From the NCBI RefSeq assembly GCF_016863615.1, contig NZ_BOPF01000009.1, positions 186,001 to 250,000 of the forward strand: DNA of 64,000 nt, in the 5' to 3' direction. Under the pieces are notes generated by a model. That model did no database searches, was not told where the DNA came from, and was given only the letters and a program-made list of their open reading frames with translations. Made by a program: the position numbers and the translations under genes. Numbering within the stretch: the stretch's first letter is position 1; each line of letters starts with the position of its first letter. This DNA is from Virgisporangium aliadipatigenens. GTDB lineage: Bacteria; Actinomycetota; Actinomycetes; Mycobacteriales; Micromonosporaceae. Below are positions 53,274 to 63,518 of the stretch, piece after piece.

Positions 53274-54161
53274 ATGGATCATGTGGAGGCCGGCGGGTTG
53301 TCCGTCGCCTATCTTCAGGACGGGCCGTCGAACGGCTGGCCGGTCGTCCTGTCGCACGGCTTCCCCTACGACGTCCACGCCTACGACGAGGTCGTGCCGG
53401 CGCTGACGGCGCACGGCGCCCGGGTGATCCGGCCGTACCTGCGGGGCTTCGGCCCCACGCGTTTCCGTTCCGCGGACACCGTGCGCAGCGGGCAGCAGGC
53501 CGCGCTCGGATCGGATCTCATCGCACTGGTCGACGCCCTGCGGCTCGACCGGCCGATCGTGGCCGGCTACGACTGGGGCGGCCTGGCGTCCTGCGTAGCG
53601 GCCGCACTGTGGCCGCAGCGGGTCTCCGGCCTGGTGTCGCTGGCCGGTTACGACATCATCGACATCGAGCGGCAACGGCACGCGTTCGACCCGCTCGTCG
53701 AGCACACCGTGTGGTACCAGCACCTCTTCCAGACCGAACGCGGCCGCGAAGGCCTTGCCGCGCACCGCCGGGACCTGTGCCGGATGCTGTGGCGGCAATG
53801 GTCCCCACGCTGGGCCTTCGACGAGGCGACCTTCGCCCGGACCGCCGTTTCGTTCGACAACCCAGACTTCGTCGACGTCGTCGTCCACGCCTACCGGCAC
53901 GCGCTCGGCCAGGTCGCCGGCGATCCGGCCTACGAGGAACTCGAAACCCGCCTCGCCGCCCGCCCGAGAATCACCGTGCCGGCCGTGACGTTGGACGGCG
54001 CCACCGACACGCTGAAGCCGGGTGGCACCGCCGATCACGCGCCCATGTTCGTCGCCGGGCATGAGTACCGGCTGGTCGACGCCGGCCACAACCTCCCGCA
54101 GGAGGCACCCGCGGCGTTCGCCGACGCCGTGCTGACCGTGCGGGAACGGCGTGCGGGCTGA
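53274..54161 (+). CDS. Alpha/beta hydrolase, epoxide hydrolase/dehalogenase-like
   Basis: This 295-residue enzyme has the oxyanion motif SHGFPYD (about residue 29), the nucleophile elbow AGYDWGG (about residue 99) where the nucleophile is Asp, and a final His in DAGHNLPQE (about 275). An Asp nucleophile points to epoxide hydrolase or haloalkane dehalogenase rather than esterase. A cap domain occupies about residues 125-210. ATG at 53274 is used. Substrate unknown. Confidence 0.88.
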   Translation: MDHVEAGGLSVAYLQDGPSNGWPVVLSHGFPYDVHAYDEVVPALTAHGARVIRPYLRGFGPTRFRSADTVRSGQQAALGSDLIALVDALRLDRPIVAGYDWGGLASCVAAALWPQRVSGLVSLAGYDIIDIERQRHAFDPLVEHTVWYQHLFQTERGREGLAAHRRDLCRMLWRQWSPRWAFDEATFARTAVSFDNPDFVDVVVHAYRHALGQVAGDPAYEELETRLAARPRITVPAVTLDGATDTLKPGGTADHAPMFVAGHEYRLVDAGHNLPQEAPAAFADAVLTVRERRAG

Positions 54162-54207
54162 GAACCCCGCTCCGGGCTGCGCCGGTGCGGTGTGGTTCGC
54201 TCGCCGG

Positions 54208-54876
54208 GTGGAGCTTCTGTTGACGTCGAGCGGCCTGGGCAACGACGCCCTGCGGGATGCGCTGCGGGAGATGGTGGGCAAGCCGTTCGGGTCGGCGAAC
54301 GTCGTGTACGTGCCGACGGCCTCCCTCGCCGAGCCCGGCGACCACGGCTGGTTCCTCGCCGACCTGAACCGGGTGCACGGCCTCGGCTGGCGGGAGTTCG
54401 ACGTCCTGGAGCTGAACGGCCTGCCGCAGCGGCTGGTGCTCGACCGGCTGCGCCACGCCGACGTCATCTACGTCGGGGGCGGCAGCCACTATCACCTCGC
54501 GCGCAGCATCACCGGCAACGATCTGGCCGCCGGCTTCCTGGACGCGTTGCGGGGCCGGGTCTATGTCGGGTTCAGCGCCGGGTCGATGATGTTCAGCCGC
54601 AACCTCACGGAACGCTCCGCCGATGTCATCGGCGACACCGCGGATCTGCGTGTGCTCGGCGCGACGACCGTGCAGCCGCCGTTCGGCCTCTTCGACTGGT
54701 ATCTGAAGCCGCACCTGTACTCGCCGGATTTCCCGGAGCGCGATGACGCCTGGGCCGATCGCATCGTCGAACGGGCCGACTTCCCGATCTACTTCATCGA
54801 CGACGAGACGGCCGTGCGCGTCCGGGGCGACGAGGTGGACGTCGTCTCCGAGGGCCGGTGGCGGTTCCACCCGTGA
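54208..54876 (+). CDS. Peptidase E-like (family S51) protein
   Basis: This 222-residue protein has the S51 layout: VVYVPTASLAEPGD, the VIYVGGGSHYHLARS stretch (about residue 89) and the nucleophile elbow GFSAGSMMF with catalytic Ser (about residue 128). The conserved Glu/His partners cannot be fixed by eye. Typical members cleave Asp-X dipeptides or cyanophycin; this group is actinobacterial and less studied. GTG at 54208 is used. Its stop overlaps the next start. Confidence 0.82.
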   Translation: MELLLTSSGLGNDALRDALREMVGKPFGSANVVYVPTASLAEPGDHGWFLADLNRVHGLGWREFDVLELNGLPQRLVLDRLRHADVIYVGGGSHYHLARSITGNDLAAGFLDALRGRVYVGFSAGSMMFSRNLTERSADVIGDTADLRVLGATTVQPPFGLFDWYLKPHLYSPDFPERDDAWADRIVERADFPIYFIDDETAVRVRGDEVDVVSEGRWRFHP

Positions 54877-55136
54877 CGCGCGGGCCGGCGTTTGCGTTCG
54901 ACGGCCACGTCGTGTGGCTCACGCCGGAGCAGGGCGGACGATCCTCGGGACCGCCGGCGACACCGGCCGGCGAGCGGTACGCGGCTACCGCGTTCGTCCC
55001 GCCGTGGACGGCCGAGACCGGGCTCGCCTCGTTCGTAATGCGGGTGTCCGATCCGTCGGGCTGGACGTCCGCGGCCGAGGGCGCCTGGTTGGTGCGGCGC
55101 GACGAGAATTTCTCGCCGTGGTGGCGGGCAGGCTGA
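54873..55136 (+). CDS. Small hypothetical protein coupled to peptidase E
   Basis: This 87-residue protein starts at a GTG in a GTGA overlap with the peptidase stop. It contains a beta-barrel-like pattern (VVWLTPEQGGRSSGPPA, then ATAFVPPW) seen in small actinobacterial proteins with an EF-Tu domain II-like fold, then WTSAAEGAWLV. It has no signal or membrane helix. The tight coupling suggests a shared role. Function unknown. Confidence 0.6.
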   Translation: MTRGPAFAFDGHVVWLTPEQGGRSSGPPATPAGERYAATAFVPPWTAETGLASFVMRVSDPSGWTSAAEGAWLVRRDENFSPWWRAG

Positions 55137-55300
55137 CCGAGGGGCCGAGAGTGGTCGCCTACTTGGGAATCTTCGTCGGCGTCTCCGGACCTGCCGTACG
55201 ACACCGATCGGCCAGGAACTGGGCACGATTCCCCAGCGCGGTGCGACCGCCAGGCCGATGTCGCCCGGCCGGTGTTCTCGGGCGCCACCGACCGCCGGCT

Positions 55301-55328
55301 CGTCCGGGCCGCTCGCACGGCCCGGACG
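55301..55328 (-). terminator. Likely terminator of the aquaporin-katG operon
   Basis: CGTCCGGGCC (55301-55310) and GGCCCGGACG (55319-55328) form a perfect 10-bp stem with an eight-base loop, eight bases beyond the katG stop. There is no T tract. Confidence 0.65.
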
Positions 55329-55336
55329 GATCCCGG

Positions 55337-57619
<2,283 letters not shown>

Positions 57620-57625
57620 TCAGGA

Positions 57626-58330
57626 CTACGCGGTCGCCGAGTCGGCGAGGCTCACGCGTGACGGTTCGACGTCGGATATCCCGCCGGCCACCGCGGACGG
57701 GGAACGTTCGGCCGGGTTCAGCGCGAGAAAGACGGCACCCGCCAGGGCGCCCGCGAGAATCTCGGCGAGCAGGTGCACCCAGATGACCGACCATGAGATC
57801 AGGCCCATGGCGGCGGCGCCGATCGCGACGGCCGGGTTGAACGCCCCTCCCGAGATGCCGCCCACGGTTACCGCACCCGCCAGGACGGTTCCGCCGATCG
57901 CGAGACCGTAGAAGGAATTGTCGGGATGGCTACGACTGGTGGCGACGTTGAGCACGACATAGGCCAACGCGAAGGTGAACAGCGCCTCCGCGGCGAACGC
58001 GACGGCGAACTCGCGGCCGGTGAAGGTGAGCGCTTCAGGTTTCGCCCCCCTCAGGACCAGCCGAGCGGTGCCGGCGGCCACCACCCCACCGAGTACCTGC
58101 ACGACCACGTACCCGGCCGCAGTGCCGGGGCTGACCGCGCCGCGCACGAGGGCCGCCACGGTCACCGCCGGGTTGAAGTGCGCACCGGAAACGTGCCCAC
58201 CCGCGTACACCATCGCCATCAGAACGACACCGATGGCGATCGGTGCCAATGCATTGGCACTGGTCACCGTGATCCCGATGGTGAAGATCAGAAAGAACGT
58301 ACCGACGAACTCGGCTGCATATCTGCGCAT
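57626..58330 (-). CDS. MIP-family aquaporin with NPAV second motif
   Basis: This 234-residue channel has six membrane helices and two NPA loops (HFNPAVTV, Asn53; AFNPAVAIG in the second half). The Arg that normally follows the second NPA is Val, and the helix-2 position that is Phe in AqpZ appears to be Ile. The selectivity filter should therefore be wide and hydrophobic, like plant TIPs that carry ammonia or peroxide. GGAGGA precedes the ATG. As first gene of an operon with katG, it may admit peroxide for scavenging. Confidence 0.88.
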   Translation of the reverse strand: MRRYAAEFVGTFFLIFTIGITVTSANALAPIAIGVVLMAMVYAGGHVSGAHFNPAVTVAALVRGAVSPGTAAGYVVVQVLGGVVAAGTARLVLRGAKPEALTFTGREFAVAFAAEALFTFALAYVVLNVATSRSHPDNSFYGLAIGGTVLAGAVTVGGISGGAFNPAVAIGAAAMGLISWSVIWVHLLAEILAGALAGAVFLALNPAERSPSAVAGGISDVEPSRVSLADSATA

Positions 58331-59032
58331 CTTTTCCTCCCGGTCCAGCGGCCAGCCGCATTTGACGCGGCACGGCCTTTACACGACGAGCAATGGCGCC
58401 GGCGCGGAGAACGTTACAGAAATCGACTCGCATAGTTCTTACGAACCGATAATGGAAGTCTTACGTCGATCGCGACAGCGACAGTCCCGGGTCGACAGAC
58501 CGGCATCCACCAGGCACCCTTATCCATTCCTTGCGACCTCGGCCTCGTAGCCCACCAGATACACAGCGGTGGACTCGCACTGCTGTACAGCCTTGCGGCC
58601 AAGCAGCCCGCGGCCGAGCATCTGGTCGATCAGACGCCCGCACTGCCCGCCGGCCGCGAGCCGCCCGGTTCCGCCTGTCCGCCGCTCGGAAGCTACCTCG
58701 GACGTAAGGCGAAGAAGCAGATCGCTCGGACCACCGGCCTCGCCGGATCCGGCTGAGACCGATCGGCAATCGGGCCGGGACCCCGGCTCGGCGGGATCCG
58801 CCACGATCGCCGTTCGCGACCGGTCTACCGTGGGTGGCATGCGTGCCCGTGACGTGGCGATGCCGTTGGTGTGCCACCGGGTGAGCGCGGCGTGCAACAG
58901 ACCGTCGGCGACCTCAGGCATCTGCAGGTCGGCGTCGGCCGCCCGGGCACCGAGCCGGGCCGCCCGGGCGAGGCGACGTTCCCCCGGGGAAGATGCCAGA
59001 CGTCGGCGGAGGCGGCGGCGAGCCAGGACCGG
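58331..59032. other. Region without a convincing gene
   Basis: The left end holds the promoter region of the aquaporin-katG operon. A minus-strand frame of 133 codons (58520-58921) contains plausible stretches (EVADGLLHAALTRWHTN, later YLVGYEAEVARNG) but begins downstream of an in-frame stop from the permease remnant and matches no family I know. I read the region as decayed coding sequence. Confidence 0.5.
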
Positions 59033-59290
59033 TCAGACACCGACGTCGCGGCGGTCGAACAGCACCACGCCGGCGGCGGTCGTGACCTGATCGCATTCGC
59101 CATGTAGGTGGCGATCAGCGCCGCGCGATCGTGCGGGCCGCCAGCGTGCCCGCGCACTCAGCTCCGCAGCGCCCTGGAACTGGCTGTCGAAGCCGGCGTA
59201 GGTCGAGGTGAACACGGCGACGCCGGCCGCCCAGCGGAGCACCGAACGGCGGTCGTCCCGCCACGTCTTACGCACCAGCGCGGGCACCAT
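59033..59290 (-). pseudogene. ABC-2 permease remnant
   Basis: The first 40 codons (VRKTWRDDRRSVLRWAAGVA, then VFTSTYAGFDSQFQG) are the typical start of an actinobacterial ABC-2 permease of several hundred residues. After that the frame loses membrane character and stops at 59033, so about 90% of the gene is gone. The ATG at 59290 overlaps the ATPase end by 23 bases, the original operon arrangement. Confidence 0.75.
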
Positions 59291-59992
59291 CGCCGGCTCC
59301 TTCCGAGTGGTAGTAGAACGACAGGAACGTGTCCTCCAGGTCCGGCTCGCTCGCCAGCAGGTCCACCGCGTCGTGGCGGGCCGCCGCCTTCACCAACGGA
59401 TCCAGGCGGCCGTTCACGGTGCAGGTCAGCACCGGCCCCGACACCAGCACGTCACTCACACCGGGCAGCGCCGCGAACTCGGCGGCCTCGACCGGGTCAC
59501 CGAAGTGGATCTCGACGGTGCGGATCGCGCGCTTGCCGAGCGACTCGACCCGCTCGACCGCGACCAGCCGCCCGTCGCGCACGATCGCCACCCGGTCGGC
59601 GACGTGCTGCCCCTCCGCCAGCACGTGCGAGGACATGAACACCGTCTGCCCGGCCGCCCGCGCGTCCCGCACCAGCCCCAGGAACTCCTGCTGCATCAAC
59701 GGATCCAGCCCACTCGTCGGTTCGTCCAGCACCAGCAGATCCGGCTCGTGCATGAACGCCTGCACCAGCCCAACCTTCTGCTTGTTGCCCTTGCTCATCG
59801 AGCATCGGCGAAGAACCGCAACAGGTCCGCAGCCCTGTCCCGGCCCGGAAACGCCAACTCACCCGGCAGATAGCCGACCCGCCGGTGCAGGACCGCCTTG
59901 TCCCGCCGGGGATCCAGGCCGAAGACCGTGGCCCGGCCACGCGTCGGGCGCAGGAAATCCGACAGCAGCCGGATCGTGGTGGTCTTGCCCGA
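59268..59992 (-). pseudogene. ABC transporter ATP-binding protein, broken
   Basis: Two pieces of one ATPase remain. The upstream piece (to 59795) starts inside Walker A (SGKTTTIRLLSDFLRPTRG), runs through VGYLPGELAFPGRDRA and stops at FFADAR. The downstream piece resumes in another frame with SKGNKQKVGLVQAFMHEP, Walker B LLVLDEPTSGLDP, and the C-terminal domain to 59268. About 40 codons between them and the whole N-terminus before Walker A are missing. It cannot make a functional ATPase. Confidence 0.8.
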
Positions 59993-59994
59993 CC

Positions 59995-60198
59995 GAATGG
60001 GGCATCTTCGGCCTCGCCCGCATCCTGCTCGTCGTCCGCAGACGCACCCCGCTGCGCCTGATCGGCTTCCTCGCGGAGGCTCACCAGCGCGGCGTCCTGT
60101 GTCAGGCCGGCGGCTTCTAGCGGTTCCGCCACAACCGACTCCAGGACCAACTCGCGCGGCCGGCGGCCGACGCACGCCAAGACGGCGTCGCACGATGA
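59995..60198 (+). pseudogene. C-terminal remnant of a NACHT/STAND-type protein
   Basis: The plus strand reads EWGIFGLARILLVVRRRTPL, then IGFLAEAHQRGVLCQAGGF, a TAG at 60118, and in the same frame RFRHNRLQDQLARPA. Many actinobacterial NACHT proteins end with a run like PLRLMRFLxxAHxRGVLRQxGxxYQFRH.xLQ, so the TAG stands where Tyr is expected. The upstream 600 or more residues are absent, cut at the junction with the broken ATPase. This is the fossil end of a lost gene. Confidence 0.6.
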
Positions 60199-60579
60199 TC
60201 CTGCTGGTTCACCGGCCACCTGCGTGACGGTGCCATCCGGCAGCTGACCGGCTGGTCTGTTTCGAGAACGTGGGCGAGCTTCCAATCGCCGGGCCAGAAC
60301 TGCAACGGGTAGGCCGGCCAAGCGGTCAACACCCCAGGCATAGCGGCACCGCACCTACCGTTGACCTGGCCGGCCAGGGTAGCCGCCCAGTCGTACCCGT
60401 CCTCACCGGGCGACCGAGCGCACCATCGGCGGCAGATGAGGGCGCGAAGATTTCATGCATCCCGCTCGCGGCGCGCGGATGGACCAACATAGACACTTCG
60501 GTACCGTCCGGAACGAGCCGAGTAACGCCCGTTTGCGATCATGGTTGCGCTCTACCATTCCGACCGACGGGAGACCCCA
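60199..60579. other. Region without a convincing gene
   Basis: No open frame in this stretch shows family motifs or actinomycete codon bias. A short minus-strand frame (LTAWPAYPLQFWPGDWKLAH at about 60280-60340) might be a further gene fragment. The last 50 bases carry the promoter of the HIT gene. Confidence 0.5.
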
Positions 60580-61098
60580 GTGGAAGATGTGAGTTCGCCG
60601 GTCGATCCGATCGAGAATCGCCCAGCCGCTCACGATGTCGCCGGCTGCATTCCCTGTGACGCACTGGCGGGCCGGGCACCGCTGCCCGGCGGCCGGATCC
60701 ACCAGACGCCGCACTGGACGATCATGCACGTCTTCGGCTCCTTCGGCCTCGGAGCGCTGGCGGTCGTTCCCCTGCGGCACGTCGTTCATGTCGCCGACCT
60801 CAGCCAGGAAGAGGTCTCTGAACTCGGTGCCGTACTGCGAGAGACCGCCGACGTCGTCACGGAGTTGACGGATCCGGTGCAGGTCTACACGTGCCAGTGG
60901 TCGCACCACGGTGGCCGGGCCGCGCACATCCATTTCATCCTTCAGCCCATCCGCCAAAGCGATATGAACGCACATCCCGGCAAGCTCGGGCCGATGCTGC
61001 AGACGGCGCTGGCGGAAGCGGGGAACAAGCCCGACCACGACGCGGTCGAGGCATTCGCCGAACGTGCACGCACGCTATACGCCGCCCGCCGCGTGTAG
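60580..61098 (+). CDS. HIT-family protein
   Basis: This 172-residue protein has the HIT fold: GCIPCDALAG (Cys pair of the zinc site), WTIMHVFGSFGLGALAVVPL, HVVHVADLSQEEV and the motif GGRAAHIHFILQP near residue 125. The first two His of HxHxHxx are present, but the third is Ile. The middle His, usually the nucleophile, is kept. GGGAG lies before the GTG at 60580, which is preferred to the ATG at 60541. HIT proteins hydrolyse or transfer nucleotides; the substrate is unknown. Confidence 0.8.
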   Translation: MEDVSSPVDPIENRPAAHDVAGCIPCDALAGRAPLPGGRIHQTPHWTIMHVFGSFGLGALAVVPLRHVVHVADLSQEEVSELGAVLRETADVVTELTDPVQVYTCQWSHHGGRAAHIHFILQPIRQSDMNAHPGKLGPMLQTALAEAGNKPDHDAVEAFAERARTLYAARRV

Positions 61099-61400
61099 CG
61101 CAGAGCCGCCGGCCGCGCGGTCCAGGGCTGCGATGGTGACATATCGGCTGCGTCTACCGGCATACCGCCGACTCGCCGGCCGCCGCTGGTGTCGGCTGGA
61201 GCCAGCCGAAATTCGGTCATGCGCCCCGCATCGCGCTCTACTGCTCCTAGCCTGCACTTATTTCCTTGGCTGCAGACATTGAGTGGCTGGACGGGTGGAT
61301 GACACGGATCACCCCGGGGCGTTGTCGATGCTTCGCGCTCCGGCCACCGATGCTGAGCAGCCTTCGACGCAGATCGTCGCTCGCCCGCACGAACATCACC
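61099..61400. other. Region without a convincing gene
   Basis: This stretch lies between two convergent genes. No frame over 80 codons has plausible protein features, and no repeat or hairpin of note was found. Confidence 0.5.
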
Positions 61401-61937
61401 CTAGCCGCAGTACTGCGGCGGGATCGTCAGGTCGAACCGGCGGCACAGGGCCAGCACGTCGGCGCGGTCACCGGCATCGCCCGCGTAGGCATCGCGAAAT
61501 CTGACGGCCCACTCCGCGTCGACGCAGTCCACGATCCGGTCCCCGATCGTGCCTCGTCCGGTCAGCGAGGCCGCCGGATAGGCGTTGCCGGCTTCCGGCG
61601 GTCCGAGCACGCCGTTGCCGTTCCTGTCGAGGACGATGACGTGCAGGTCCACCACGGGGCCCGCCGGTCGCCGCATCAGGAAGTTCCACGCGGTGGCGCT
61701 CTGCTCCCGCACCGCCACGAAGCCGTGCTCCGACAGGGCGGCCAGGAAGGGTTCCAGATGCCGGGCCTCGATCGCGATGTCGAGGTCGCCGTGCTCGCGG
61801 GTCTGCGTGCCGAGGAGCGCGTCGACTCCCCAGCCTCCGTCGATCCACAGCCGCGCACCGGCCCGATCCGCCAGGCGCAGCACGGAGAGCACGTCGTCCA
61901 GTGTGGTGCGCGCTCCGGGCGGGGTGCTGCTGGGCAT
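61401..61937 (-). CDS. Nucleotidyltransferase, LnuA/ANT(2'')-like
   Basis: This 178-residue protein has the nucleotidyltransferase signature WIDGGWGVDALLGTQTREHG, followed by DLDIAI with the catalytic Asp pair. LinA/LnuA and ANT(2'')-like enzymes share this opening and inactivate lincosamides or aminoglycosides by adenylylation. Many chromosomal relatives have no proven drug substrate. The body and C-terminal helix (DVLALCRRFDL) are complete. ATG at 61937 is used. Resistance function is not shown by the sequence. Confidence 0.85.
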   Translation of the reverse strand: MPSSTPPGARTTLDDVLSVLRLADRAGARLWIDGGWGVDALLGTQTREHGDLDIAIEARHLEPFLAALSEHGFVAVREQSATAWNFLMRRPAGPVVDLHVIVLDRNGNGVLGPPEAGNAYPAASLTGRGTIGDRIVDCVDAEWAVRFRDAYAGDAGDRADVLALCRRFDLTIPPQYCG

Positions 61938-61966
61938 CCGGAAAGTATGCGCCACCGGAGGCCCGC

Positions 61967-62434
61967 CTACGGCCGGAAGTACTCCGACATCAGGCGGCTC
62001 ACCCAGGCCGGCTGTCGGACGTTCCGCGGCAGGAACTCCGCCATCACCGGCTTGCGGTCGACGACCGGGGTACCCGACACCGCGTCGAGGCCACGCACCG
62101 TCAGTTCGCGGCCACGGACGGATTCGATGGCGCAGCAGGTCACCGCGATCCGGTTCGGCCGGCGGGGGCCACGGCCGGCGAAGACGCCGACGGGAGGAAG
62201 GTCGGGTCGGCCGCGGGAGGGGCGGGGCACGCGGAAGTCGTCGCCCTCGGCGAACCGGTCGAGCACGAACAGGACCTCCACGTGGGAGAAGTCCGCCAAG
62301 CCCTGGAGGCACGCGGCGCCGAAGCGTTCGGCGACGGTGACGGTGCTGCGCACGGATCCCCAGTTGTCCGTGTGCTGCACGTCGGTCCGGTCGTTGTGGA
62401 CGGTGCCGATCGGCGTGATCCCGAAGCTGAGCAT
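61967..62434 (-). CDS. TrmO/TsaA-like tRNA methyltransferase family protein
   Basis: This 155-residue protein has the TsaA/TrmO fold: PIGTVHND, SVRSTVTVAERFGACLQGL-type strand and helix, and RFAEGDDFRVPRPSRGRPDL with GVFAGRGPRRPNRIAVTCC, the SAM-binding surface of the family. TrmO methylates threonylcarbamoyl-adenosine in tRNA; shorter actinobacterial members have unproven function. It is 30 bases upstream of the nucleotidyltransferase gene on the same strand, so the two may be co-transcribed. Confidence 0.8.
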   Translation of the reverse strand: MLSFGITPIGTVHNDRTDVQHTDNWGSVRSTVTVAERFGAACLQGLADFSHVEVLFVLDRFAEGDDFRVPRPSRGRPDLPPVGVFAGRGPRRPNRIAVTCCAIESVRGRELTVRGLDAVSGTPVVDRKPVMAEFLPRNVRQPAWVSRLMSEYFRP

Positions 62435-62464
62435 GGTGCGTTTCCCCGTTCGAACGAGTGATGG

Positions 62465-62842
62465 TCAGCCGACGAAAAGCAGGACGGCGACCGCGAGCAT
62501 GGCCGCGGCGGTGGCCCCGTGGATGCCGAAGACGGCCCGCTTGGGGCCGTTGCTGCGCCACACGACCAGCGCGTCGCCGACCGGAATGCCGGCAGCCGCC
62601 ACGACGAACCAGCCGATCAGGTGCGGTGTCCCGCCGGCGAGCACGACGAACGTGAAGACTCCGGCGGCGATGTCGCGCACGGCCTTGACGCTCAGCCAGG
62701 CCCGGAACGTGGGGTCGCCGGTCGGCGTGTCGGGAATGCCGAAGCCGGCGGCGGCGCGGGGGGTCCGGAAGGCGTTGAGGCCGAGGAAGACGCCGAATGC
62801 GCCGATGATCCCGGTGAGCACGTAGGCGACGTCGATGAGCAT
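62465..62842 (-). CDS. DUF4267 membrane protein
   Basis: This 125-residue protein has four hydrophobic segments (VAYVLTGIIGAFGVFLGLNA; AGVFTFVVLAGG; IGWFVVAAAGIPVGDALVVW; TAAAMLAVAVLLFV) and the DUF4267 signature FRAWLSVKAVRDIAAG. It is divergent from a TetR gene, with two matched dyads between. The function is unknown; DUF4267 genes are often next to TetR repressors. Confidence 0.82.
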   Translation of the reverse strand: MLIDVAYVLTGIIGAFGVFLGLNAFRTPRAAAGFGIPDTPTGDPTFRAWLSVKAVRDIAAGVFTFVVLAGGTPHLIGWFVVAAAGIPVGDALVVWRSNGPKRAVFGIHGATAAAMLAVAVLLFVG

Positions 62843-62869
62843 GGGGTCCCTCCCCTGGTCCGACAGAAA

Positions 62870-62884
62870 TCTAGCAGCGCTAGA
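62870..62884 (-). promoter_or_regulatory. TetR operator O1 upstream of the DUF4267 gene
   Basis: TCTAGC-AGC-GCTAGA is a perfect 15-bp palindrome 28 bases before the DUF4267 start. It pairs with the copy at 62920. Confidence 0.75.
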
Positions 62885-62919
62885 ACTTATAGCGACGTTA
62901 GAGTAGCGACGAAAGAATG

Positions 62920-62934
62920 TCTAGCACTGCTAGG
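62920..62934 (+). promoter_or_regulatory. TetR operator O2 upstream of the TetR gene
   Basis: TCTAGC-ACT-GCTAGG repeats O1 with the same arms except the last base. It lies nine bases before the TetR ATG and 50 bases from O1, so binding should block both divergent promoters. Confidence 0.75.
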
Positions 62935-62942
62935 ATCGGCTC

Positions 62943-63518
62943 ATGTCCGCCACCAGGGAGCGCCGCGAACGCGAACGCGCCCAGCGCCATCAGATGATCA
63001 TCACGGCCGCCCGCGAACTCGCCGAGGCCGAAGGCTGGGAGGCGGTGACGACCCGCCGGCTGGCCGAACGGGTCGAGTACAGCCAGCCCGTGCTGTACAG
63101 CCACTTCAACGGCAAGGACGCCATCGTCGGCGCCGTCGCCCTGGACGGGTTCGTGGAGATGGCCGGCGATCTGGGTCGCGCCCGGCGCTCGGCCCCCGAA
63201 CCGGCCCGGGCCCTGCGCGCTGTCTGCGCCGCCTACCTGCGCTTCGCCACCGAGCGTCCCGCGCTCTACCAGGCCATGTTCATCCTGCCGACCAACCTGA
63301 AGTTCGCGAGCGTCGATACGCCGGCGCCGCTGCGCGCCTGCTTCGACGAGTTCGTCAACTGTCTGCGGCCGGACAACGAACGGCGCGAACTGTTCGCCGA
63401 GGTCATCTGGAGCGCACTGCACGGCATCGCCGTCCTGTCGGAGAGCGGCCGCATCCCGCCGGCCGGGCAGGAGGAGCGGATCGACCTCCTCGTCGCCGGG
63501 GTCGCCGCCGGCGGGTAG
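62943..63518 (+). CDS. TetR-family repressor with WHG-type C-terminal domain
   Basis: This 191-residue protein has an N-terminal HTH (HQMIITAARELAEAEGWEAV, then LAERVEYSQPVLYSHFNGKD) and a C-terminal domain with YLRFATERPALYQAMF and EVIWSALHGIAVL, matching the TetR WHG group. ATG at 62943 follows O2 directly. It probably represses itself and the DUF4267 gene. Confidence 0.92.
   Translation: MSATRERRERERAQRHQMIITAARELAEAEGWEAVTTRRLAERVEYSQPVLYSHFNGKDAIVGAVALDGFVEMAGDLGRARRSAPEPARALRAVCAAYLRFATERPALYQAMFILPTNLKFASVDTPAPLRACFDEFVNCLRPDNERRELFAEVIWSALHGIAVLSESGRIPPAGQEERIDLLVAGVAAGG

Noticed and set aside
51180-54467. Minus-strand open frame of 1095 codons
   Set aside because: It spans the reading frames of an acyl-CoA ligase, hydrolase and deacetylase out of frame, and its composition is that of a shadow frame.
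59795-59798. ATGA overlap between the two ATPase pieces as normal translational coupling
   Set aside because: The pieces are halves of one domain with residues missing; the overlap arose by deletion and is coincidental.
61401-61937. Acquired lincosamide/aminoglycoside resistance gene
   Set aside because: The fold is right, but composition matches the chromosome and no mobile element is near. A resistance call would need biochemical data.
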